64,000 nucleotides of DNA from Campylobacter volucris. GTDB lineage: Bacteria > Campylobacterota > Campylobacteria > Campylobacterales > Campylobacteraceae. The notes beneath the pieces are model-generated. The model was not told where the DNA came from and searched no databases. It saw nothing but the letters and a program-made list of their open reading frames with translations. Below are positions 57,774-64,000 of this stretch, piece after piece. Every line of letters starts with the position of its first letter. Within the stretch, counting starts at the first letter, position 1. The position numbers were made by a program, and so were the translations under genes. The DNA lies in assembly GCF_008011665.1 (NCBI RefSeq), contig NZ_VOWJ01000021.1, positions 62,001 through 126,000 of the forward strand, given 5' to 3'.

Positions 57774-58412
57774 TTAAAATATACTTCTTGCATAACCTGC
57801 TTTAACAAGCATTTTTTTAAGCTCTTTGATATAAGCTTCATAGTCTGATTCATTAAATGAAATAAAATTTTTAAAAGTCGTATGATAGTAAATTCCATTT
57901 TCTTCATCAGCAACTAATTTTAAAAATTGAGGAGTTTTATCAGGATATTTTAGCAACATTTTATATGCAAATATAAAAAAGCTATCTCCTAAGTATCGAG
58001 GTAAAAATTCCCTAACCTCACTTGTGTAGTATAAAAAATCATATTGTTTATAAAGCTCTATATCATGAGTATCTATTAGACCATCAAATAAATGAAGTTT
58101 ATCATAAAAATCACTTTTATCCATGATGAGATCTTTAATGGCTCTTTTAGTATCAAGCGGTTCTATGATAAGTTCTGTTCCAAATTCTTGGATAATATTT
58201 TTTAAATTTCTTCTTTGTCTGATTGCTATTTGATTGATTTTGATACAACTTTCAGAGTTTTCGTCAAAATCAAAATATATATCATCTTTTTTTACTTGTA
58301 AAAGTAAATCATAAACGCTTTGAAAATCATCACTATTATAAACATAAGGCTTATAATAAGCTAAATAATCACTATTTTTATCAAAACGAAAAATTCTTAA
58401 AATGATTTTCAT
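57774..58412 (-). CDS. DUF5644-like conserved protein
   Basis: 212-residue protein. Its N-terminus IILRIFRFDKNSDYLAYYKPY and later INQIAIRQRRNL have the shape of a ferredoxin-like fold (as in succinate dehydrogenase iron-sulfur subunits), though the Fe-S cysteines are absent here apart from one. It is the first gene of the minus-strand unit diverging from thiL. Function unknown. Confidence 0.55.
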   Translation of the reverse strand: MKIILRIFRFDKNSDYLAYYKPYVYNSDDFQSVYDLLLQVKKDDIYFDFDENSESCIKINQIAIRQRRNLKNIIQEFGTELIIEPLDTKRAIKDLIMDKSDFYDKLHLFDGLIDTHDIELYKQYDFLYYTSEVREFLPRYLGDSFFIFAYKMLLKYPDKTPQFLKLVADEENGIYYHTTFKNFISFNESDYEAYIKELKKMLVKAGYARSIF

Positions 58413-58510
58413 ATCCTAATCCTTGGTGTTATTTTTCATTATATACATTTTAAACTTATAAAAATTTGATTATTATAGAAAATTAAATTCATTTTGTATA
58501 AAATATTCAC

Positions 58511-59332
58511 ATGGATAAGGAAAAATTGATTATTAAAGCTTTTGCTAATCCTATCAACGGCGATGATGGAGCTATTGTTGATGGGTATTGTTATTCTAAA
58601 GATTTATTTTGTGAAAATGTCCATTTTAAAAGATCATGGATGAGTTTAGAGCAAATTGGAGCAAAAGCCATGCTTGTCAATATTTCTGATGCGATTGTAA
58701 TGAATTCAACTCCAAAATATGCTCTTTTAGGGCTTTCATTGCCAAAGGATATTTCTTTTGATGAGGTAAAAAAACTTCAAAATGGTTTGCTTAAAGAAGC
58801 AAAAAAATTTAACATACAAATCATTGGCGGTGATACAATTTCTGATGATAAAATCAATATTTCTTTAACCCTTATTTCTAAAATCAATCAAAAAGCTATT
58901 TATCGTAAAGGTTTAAAAAAAGGTGATCTTTTAGCTTTTACTGGAAAATTGGGTGATAGTATTAAGGGTTTAAAAATTTTACAAAATGGATTTTTCTTAC
59001 ATTCTAATCATCGCTTTATAAAGCCTAATTTAAAACACAAATTTTTTTACGATGTGGCTAAGAAAATAAGAGTAAGTATGGATATATCAGATGGTTTGAA
59101 TAAAGATTTATCAAGAATGCTTGCTATAAATCACTTAAGTGTTACATTTTTGAAAAAATTAATTTTTTTTGAATTAAATAGTGCAGAAGAATATGAAATT
59201 TTATTTGCATTTGATAAAAAATATAAAGCTTATATTAAAAATATGGCAAAAAAACACAGAATAAAATTAAATATTTTTGCTAAAACTAAAACTGGAAGGT
59301 ATAAATACTATGGAAAAGAACACCATTTTTAA
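58511..59332 (+). CDS. thiL: Thiamine-monophosphate kinase ThiL
   Basis: 273 residues. Phosphorylates thiamine monophosphate to the diphosphate. Typical motifs are [25 protein letters not shown] and [12 protein letters not shown]. It is shorter than the enteric enzyme, as is usual in this genus. It overlaps truD by 23 bases. Confidence 0.9.
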   Translation: MDKEKLIIKAFANPINGDDGAIVDGYCYSKDLFCENVHFKRSWMSLEQIGAKAMLVNISDAIVMNSTPKYALLGLSLPKDISFDEVKKLQNGLLKEAKKFNIQIIGGDTISDDKINISLTLISKINQKAIYRKGLKKGDLLAFTGKLGDSIKGLKILQNGFFLHSNHRFIKPNLKHKFFYDVAKKIRVSMDISDGLNKDLSRMLAINHLSVTFLKKLIFFELNSAEEYEILFAFDKKYKAYIKNMAKKHRIKLNIFAKTKTGRYKYYGKEHHF

Positions 59333-60422
59333 ACCACTTTATGCTTTAAAGCATAGCCCTATTGATGTATATTTTTCTAAAAATAGCAATGATTTTGTGG
59401 TTAGAGAAAAGCCTTTATATGAATTTAGTGGTAAAGGTGAGCATCTTATTTTACATATACAAAAAAAAGATTTAAGCACAAGTGAGGCTTTAAGGATTTT
59501 AAGTGAGCAAAGTGGTATAAAAATAAGAGATTTTGGATATTGTGGATTAAAAGATAAGCAGGGTTTAACCACGCAATACATCTCAATGCCTAAAAAATTT
59601 GAAGAAAATTTAAAAAATTTTAAGCATGAAAAAATGAAAATTTTAGAAACTTTTATTCATGATAATAAACTTCGCATAGGTCATTTAAAAGGAAATTCAT
59701 TTTTCATACGATTAAAAAAAGTTTCTAGTGTGGATGCGCTTAAGATAGAACAAGCTTTTAATAATTTAAAAATTCAAGGTTTTGCTAATTATTTTGGCTA
59801 TCAGCGTTTTGGAAAATTTCAGGATAATTTTTTGCAAGGTTTGGAAATTTTACAAGGTAAAAAAATAAAAAATAAAAAAATGCAAGAATTTTTAATTTCT
59901 GCTTTTCAAAGTGAGCTTTTTAATAGATATTTGAGCAAAAGAGTAGAAATCTCTCATTTTATGCAAGAATTTAGTGAAAAAGAAATCAAGCAAATTTATG
60001 CCTTTAATGCACAAGAATATAAAAATTTAAAACAGCAAAAACAATTTTTTAAATTGCTTCAAGGAGAAGTTTTAGGTCATTATCCTTTTGGAAAATGTTT
60101 TATTTGTGAAAATTTAGAAGATGAAGTGCAAAGATTTATACAAAAAGATATTAGCACTATGGGACTTTTGATTGGAGCAAAAGCTTATGAGAGTCAAAAT
60201 GATAGCTTGGCTTTAAAAATAGAAGATGAAATTTTTAGTGATTTTTATAAGTATAAAGCTAAAATGCAAGGTTCTAGGCGATTTTTATGGTCATATATGC
60301 AAGATTGTAGGTATCATTATGATGAAGAAAAAGCTCATTTTATTTTGGAATTTTTCTTGCAAAAAGGTTCTTATGCGACTGTGGTTTTAGAGGAGATTTT
60401 GCACAAAGATATTAACGAATAA
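59310..60422 (+). CDS. truD: tRNA pseudouridine-13 synthase TruD
   Basis: 370 residues from the ATG at 59310, preferred because GGAAGG lies at 59294-59299; the frame is open upstream to 59277. The catalytic Asp lies in [12 protein letters not shown], with [12 protein letters not shown] and an [12 protein letters not shown] segment. It modifies U13 in tRNA-Glu. Confidence 0.93.
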   Translation: MEKNTIFKPLYALKHSPIDVYFSKNSNDFVVREKPLYEFSGKGEHLILHIQKKDLSTSEALRILSEQSGIKIRDFGYCGLKDKQGLTTQYISMPKKFEENLKNFKHEKMKILETFIHDNKLRIGHLKGNSFFIRLKKVSSVDALKIEQAFNNLKIQGFANYFGYQRFGKFQDNFLQGLEILQGKKIKNKKMQEFLISAFQSELFNRYLSKRVEISHFMQEFSEKEIKQIYAFNAQEYKNLKQQKQFFKLLQGEVLGHYPFGKCFICENLEDEVQRFIQKDISTMGLLIGAKAYESQNDSLALKIEDEIFSDFYKYKAKMQGSRRFLWSYMQDCRYHYDEEKAHFILEFFLQKGSYATVVLEEILHKDINE

Positions 60423-60471
60423 AATTTAAAAATGATATTGAATATCAGTTAAAATTTATTTTTTATAAATT

Positions 60472-60489
60472 ATAATAACCATTATCATT
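60472..60489 (+). promoter_or_regulatory. Fur-box-like inverted repeat
   Basis: ATAATAACCATTATCATT contains the inverted repeat ATAAT-N4-ATTAT, close to the GATAATGATAATCATTATC Fur consensus. It lies downstream of an AT-rich -10 (TATAAA) and 19 bases before the DUF2325 gene, a position suited to repression. The operon includes flavodoxin, an iron-sparing carrier, which makes iron control plausible. Confidence 0.5.
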
Positions 60490-60507
60490 TTTTACTAAAG
60501 GAGTAAA

Positions 60508-60825
60508 ATGTCAGTTTTGGTTATTGGTGCAGATGAGATCACCCCTATTAAGGCAGTTTTAACAAATTTAGGCGCAAAAGATATAGAGCATTGGGATGCT
60601 AGAAATGAAAATAGGGTAAATAGAAAACCCATCCCGCAAAACACACAATGCATTGTTATGCTTACAAGTTTTTTAAATCATAATACTATGAAAAAAATCA
60701 AAACAGAAGCTAAAAAAAGAAATATACCATTAGTATGTGCTAAACGAAGTGTTAGTTGTGTGTATTGTGAGTATTGTAAGGTATTTGGATTAGATCAAGA
60801 GTATAAATGTATAAAAAAAGGATAA
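60508..60825 (+). CDS. DUF2325 family protein
   Basis: 105 residues, MSVLVIGADEITPIKAVLTNLGA, with a receiver-like alpha/beta layout and IVMLTSFLNHNTMKKIKTEA in the second half. It has a C-terminal cysteine cluster (CAKRSVSCVYCEYC). In C. jejuni the counterpart is next to katA in the Fur regulon (from memory). Function unknown. Confidence 0.75.
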   Translation: MSVLVIGADEITPIKAVLTNLGAKDIEHWDARNENRVNRKPIPQNTQCIVMLTSFLNHNTMKKIKTEAKKRNIPLVCAKRSVSCVYCEYCKVFGLDQEYKCIKKG

Positions 60826-60829
60826 ACTG

Positions 60830-61495
60830 ATGTTTGGATTTAGTCAAAATCACCAATTTATTCCAGATGTTTTTAAAAATTATTCCTTATATGAAATAAA
60901 TTATATATTTTTAAATTTTTACAATACTTTAAATGAAGATGATATGAAAATTCCATATAGCTACGCAAATAAAGCACAAAATTTAAAAGAATTATTTATT
61001 TTAAGGATTAAAGATTTATTGCAAGAAAGTGATGATATTAAGTGTTTTTATTCTAAAAATATTATTCAAGCTTATATAAGTGGTGCTAGTATTAAATTAG
61101 AAAATAAAATTCCAAAATCACCACTTGCAAAAATGATATTAAGTATATCAAATGATAGTATTTTAATAAATCCACAAATTGCGTTTGAAAATTTTGTTTT
61201 TGATAAAATTTGCAAAAGCAACCCTAAATTAAAGATTACAATAAAAGATGATTTGTGTATTATAGAAGATACAATAGCTATACTGATAAAATTCAATCAA
61301 AATCAAGATAAAGATATAGAATGGGCTTTAAAGCATATTGGTGAAAATTCGTTTGAAAAATTTTACATTGTGTATCCAAGGAGTGAAAATTTCACTCATT
61401 ATAAACAAATAAGAGCTTTTTTATGTGAAAATAATAATATTGTGTTAAAATTAGTCCCTTATACTATTAATAATCAAATTTTAAGGAGATGTTAA
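60830..61495 (+). CDS. Conserved hypothetical protein between DUF2325 gene and fldA
   Basis: 221-residue soluble protein starting MFGFSQNHQFIPDVFKNYSL, with no signal or membrane segment and no motif I recognise. It follows the DUF2325 gene by 4 bases and its stop touches the fldA start, so it shares their regulation. The same neighbours occur in C. jejuni. Confidence 0.65.
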   Translation: MFGFSQNHQFIPDVFKNYSLYEINYIFLNFYNTLNEDDMKIPYSYANKAQNLKELFILRIKDLLQESDDIKCFYSKNIIQAYISGASIKLENKIPKSPLAKMILSISNDSILINPQIAFENFVFDKICKSNPKLKITIKDDLCIIEDTIAILIKFNQNQDKDIEWALKHIGENSFEKFYIVYPRSENFTHYKQIRAFLCENNNIVLKLVPYTINNQILRRC

Positions 61496-61986
61496 TGTCA
61501 ATAGCAGTAATTTTTGGGAGTTCTATGGGAAATACAGAAGGTGCAGCTAATATGATCGCTGAAAAATTAGGTATTTCTGATGTATTAAATATAGCAGATA
61601 TTGATGCAGATAAGATTAATTCTTATGATAAATTAATTTGCGGGACTTCTACTTGGGGAAGTGGTGATTTGCAAGATGATTGGGATGGATTTGATTTTTC
61701 AAAATTAAATCTTAGCGGTAAAACAGTGGCAGTTTTTGGCATGGGAGATAGCGAGAGTTATTCTGATACATATTGTAGTGGTATGGGAAAATTGGCTCAA
61801 GGGCTTAAATCAGCTGGTGCAAATTTAGTAGGTGCTGTTTCAACTGGAGGTTATACTTTTGAAGCAAGCGATGCTGTTGAAGGCGATAAATTTGTAGGAT
61901 TAGCATTGGATAATGACAATCATGAAGATTTAACTGAAAATAGAATCAATACTTGGATAGAACAAATCAAACCTTCTTTTTCTTAA
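61495..61986 (+). CDS. fldA: Flavodoxin FldA
   Basis: 163 residues from the ATG at 61495, which has AAGGAGA 6-11 bases ahead (an in-frame ATG two codons earlier overlaps that site). FMN phosphate loop GSSMGNTEGAA, and the isoalloxazine loops STWGSGDLQDDW and GMGDSESYSDTYC. Electron carrier for pyruvate oxidoreductase and other reductases. Confidence 0.95.
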   Translation: MSIAVIFGSSMGNTEGAANMIAEKLGISDVLNIADIDADKINSYDKLICGTSTWGSGDLQDDWDGFDFSKLNLSGKTVAVFGMGDSESYSDTYCSGMGKLAQGLKSAGANLVGAVSTGGYTFEASDAVEGDKFVGLALDNDNHEDLTENRINTWIEQIKPSFS

Positions 61987-61990
61987 CAAC

Positions 61991-62014
61991 AAAGATGTCT
62001 TTACAGACATCTTT
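61991..62014. terminator. Bidirectional terminator after fldA
   Basis: A perfect 10-bp stem AAAGATGTCT/AGACATCTTT with a 4-base loop, with T-rich flanks. It includes the stop codon of the converging gene. Confidence 0.75.
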
Positions 62015-62414
62015 TAAATTCTAATTTTTTATTTAGTAAAATTTGATTATCTGTATATTTTGCCCATTGAATTTCTAGCGCATATAAATTTGCATCACTA
62101 AATTTAGCAAAGGCAAATTTTTTAAAATATATTTTTTCTTGTTCTTTTGTTGCTTCTTTGAAAATTGCTTTGATTTGGAGTCCTTTGATAAATTTTAATG
62201 TGTTGTTATCATAAGCAATATTTGCTGAAATATTTGGATATTTATAAGCAAGTTGTATGTGTTTTGTATGAGAATGACTTGCAAAAATTAAAGCTAAATT
62301 TTTTACATCAAAAGCATAGTAACAACTTGCACAATACACTCCTTGATCATCATCAAGAATGCCTAAGCTTAGAACTTTTTGTGAAAGAATAAAATCTTGA
62401 ATTTTTTCATGCAT
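62001..62414 (-). CDS. Pyridoxamine 5'-phosphate oxidase-family protein
   Basis: 137 residues with a split-barrel FMN-binding pattern: LGILDDDQGVYCASCYYAFD, then LIFASHSHTKHIQLAYKYPNISANI, then KFIKGLQIKA. A small flavin-binding protein of this fold; neither PdxH nor haem oxygenase activity can be told from the sequence. It overlaps the membrane gene upstream by 8 bases. Confidence 0.75.
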   Translation of the reverse strand: MHEKIQDFILSQKVLSLGILDDDQGVYCASCYYAFDVKNLALIFASHSHTKHIQLAYKYPNISANIAYDNNTLKFIKGLQIKAIFKEATKEQEKIYFKKFAFAKFSDANLYALEIQWAKYTDNQILLNKKLEFKRCL

Positions 62415-63117
62415 AATTTTTAGCTTGTAAAGATAATGTTTTTTGATAAAACATATGACTTAAAAAAATTACATAAAATACTTGTAAAAACAAACCAAGC
62501 AAAGGAATGCTAGAAAGCATAAAAAACACAAAGGTTGTAATTTTAAAATATAAAGGAGAAGAATTTTCAAAAAAAGTTTGAAATTTTTCTTCATCTAAAA
62601 CACAACTTGCCACATCAAGAATTAAAAATTTATGAAATAAATAATAAAAAACTCCATAATATATAAAAATACTCACAAAAGGAATGATAAGTAAAATAGT
62701 TGCTAAGATGAACAAAATACTTCCTATGATTAAAATTTTAAAAATTTTAAATAAAACTACAGAAAATTTAACTTCTGTATCAATGCTATAGTTATAATAC
62801 TTAGCATTAATTTTTTTTACAATATAAGGTGTTAAAAAAGATATAATCAGCATAGACATAAAAACAGAAGCAAAAATAATGATAAAAAAACCGCCTATAG
62901 CACTTAAAAATGCTAAGGAAAACTGAACTATGCTAAAACTAAAAAACCAAGCAAACCAAGAGTCGCTTGTAAAAGAATCTAAATAAGAAAAAAATGCATC
63001 ATAAGTAAAATATACGCATAAGCTTAAAAGTACTACACTAAAAAACAAAGGCAAAAAAGAAAATTTTAAAAATGGTTTGCTAAGAAAATCTTGCAAACTA
63101 ACATAAAATATACTCAT
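62407..63117 (-). CDS. EI24-domain (CysZ-like) membrane protein
   Basis: 236 residues with about six hydrophobic segments. The FLSKPFLKFSFLPLFFSVVLLS start and the internal FLTPYIVKKINAKYY are typical of the EI24/CysZ family. Transport role inferred; substrate not known. It overlaps dut by ATGA-type coupling. Confidence 0.7.
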   Translation of the reverse strand: MSIFYVSLQDFLSKPFLKFSFLPLFFSVVLLSLCVYFTYDAFFSYLDSFTSDSWFAWFFSFSIVQFSLAFLSAIGGFFIIIFASVFMSMLIISFLTPYIVKKINAKYYNYSIDTEVKFSVVLFKIFKILIIGSILFILATILLIIPFVSIFIYYGVFYYLFHKFLILDVASCVLDEEKFQTFFENSSPLYFKITTFVFFMLSSIPLLGLFLQVFYVIFLSHMFYQKTLSLQAKNYA

Positions 63118-63806
63118 TTTATATTTTTATAGGCTTCTTGGAGTTTTTTATAAATTTCTTGATAATCTAAGCTTTTTTTTAGAATTTGGTTTAAAACTTC
63201 ATTGTCTTCTACGCCATTCCATGTTTTTTTATAAGTACCATCTTTATAGCCATTTTCTTGTCTAAATTGGTTTAAGATATTTTTGCCTATGTAAATTTTA
63301 TAAAGATCAAAAAAGCTCAATCCGCATTTTCTAGCTAAGACAAAATATACACTCAAAAGTTCACCTAAATCATAGTCAAAACCGCTACATTTATGGATGA
63401 TTAGTTCAATATCATTTAAAATTCCATATATATCAGCATCGATTGGAATGGTATTATCTTTACAAAAATCATCAAAAAAAGTTACAGATGAAACTTCTTC
63501 TGCGATGAAATTTTTATCTGTAATATTTTTTTCTTTGTATTCTTCTAAAATTAAACTCATAATAAAATGCCAAATATCTACAATTTCAATGCGAACATTA
63601 TCCCAGTTTGCAGGCGTGTTGATATTTTTCCAGTGTTTCCAAGCAAAAGAATCTATAAGTTCAGCACATTCCATATAAATACATCTTCTAAAGCTAATTA
63701 ATTTACCTTCTTTTGTATAGCCATTTTCCCATCCTATACCATTGGTATCATCATTTAGTTTTTGTTGAAGTTCGAGCATGCTTTTTAAGATATCTTTTGC
63801 TGTCAT
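63114..63806 (-). CDS. dut: Dimeric dUTP diphosphatase
   Basis: 230 residues of the all-alpha NTP pyrophosphatase type, not the trimeric Dut. Metal and substrate residues appear in YMECAELIDSFAWKHWK, VDIWHFIMSLIL, and a second YFVLARKCG region with NGYKDGTYKKTWNGVEDN. It hydrolyses dUTP to dUMP, which prevents uracil misincorporation. Confidence 0.88.
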   Translation of the reverse strand: MTAKDILKSMLELQQKLNDDTNGIGWENGYTKEGKLISFRRCIYMECAELIDSFAWKHWKNINTPANWDNVRIEIVDIWHFIMSLILEEYKEKNITDKNFIAEEVSSVTFFDDFCKDNTIPIDADIYGILNDIELIIHKCSGFDYDLGELLSVYFVLARKCGLSFFDLYKIYIGKNILNQFRQENGYKDGTYKKTWNGVEDNEVLNQILKKSLDYQEIYKKLQEAYKNIK

Positions 63807-63815
63807 TGTTAAGCC

Positions 63816-64000
63816 TTATGCATAAAATCCAAATTCTTTATTATTTTCTTCTTTTTTTTCTTTTTGTTTATTGTAATTTTCCCAAATTTCTTCTAATAAT
63901 TTAGCACTATCTTGGAAAAGTTGTTTTTTAACATCATCAAGATCAGTTTTACCTAATTCTTGTTTTAAGCTTTTATCCATAGTGTTGAGTAATTCGTGTA
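63816..64000 (-). CDS. 3' end of a conserved gene (5' part outside window)
   Basis: About 61 codons, read from the window edge: HELLNTMDKSLKQELGKTDL to NNKEFGFYA-stop, a Lys/Glu-rich helical tail. It lies 9 bases upstream of dut on the same strand. In C. jejuni the gene next to dut is annotated as a putative ATP/GTP-binding protein (from memory); no motif is visible in this fragment. Confidence 0.6.
   Translation of the reverse strand, partial: HELLNTMDKSLKQELGKTDLDDVKKQLFQDSAKLLEEIWENYNKQKEKKEENNKEFGFYA

Overview
The window is AT-rich chromosomal DNA from a Campylobacter, most likely of the C. lari group. The flanking gene order is the familiar Campylobacter one: putA-putP, tRNA-Sec-purA-fliJ-DUF507-carA, ccoNOQP-addB-addA, rplM-rpsI-cadF-HAD-por-cts transformation genes, then flgK-flgN-flgM-flgJ-flgI. 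CadF differs from the C. jejuni form, for example FALS where C. jejuni has FRLS.

Layout. 1-5.1 kb: proline catabolism and uptake, and a lipoprotein. 5.2-9.9 kb: a selenocysteine tRNA and a tightly packed purA to carA run. 10.0-14.7 kb: the cbb3 cytochrome oxidase operon with small accessory genes, one of only 33 codons. 14.7-19.8 kb: an AddAB-type helicase-nuclease. 19.8-39.3 kb: an accessory island inserted between addA and rplM. 39.4-42.1 kb: ribosomal proteins, CadF and a HAD phosphatase. 42.2-50.5 kb: pyruvate oxidoreductase and the type II secretion-like DNA uptake genes. 50.5-56.7 kb: flagellar genes read on the minus strand, with recognisable sigma-54 and sigma-28 promoters. 56.7-64 kb: housekeeping genes (thiL, truD, fldA, dut) and a Fur-box-like site.

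The island is a defence and DNA-processing cluster. It holds a plus-strand operon (frameshifted unknown gene, frameshifted Sir2, two intact DUF262/GmrSD-like genes), a small basic protein, a WG-repeat protein, a membrane protein, a DUF2779 two-nuclease fusion, McrBC, an HNH protein next to a frameshifted tandem-AAA ATPase with a 230-residue unknown partner, a dead agmatine deiminase, a twice-frameshifted PD-(D/E)XK protein and a WYL regulator. Several members are broken while the flanking core genes are almost all intact, so the island seems to be partly decaying.

The most unusual signal is a 17-bp inverted repeat, TAGAC-N7-GTCTA. I find six copies, all inside the island and next to the start of a transcription unit. 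In seven readings a -10 hexamer (TATAAT or close) begins 10-11 bp from the repeat edge. This looks like an island-wide operator that puts separately acquired defence modules under one regulator, plausibly the WYL protein at the right end. A second notable point is a single in-frame TGA that splits the competence secretin gene ctsD.
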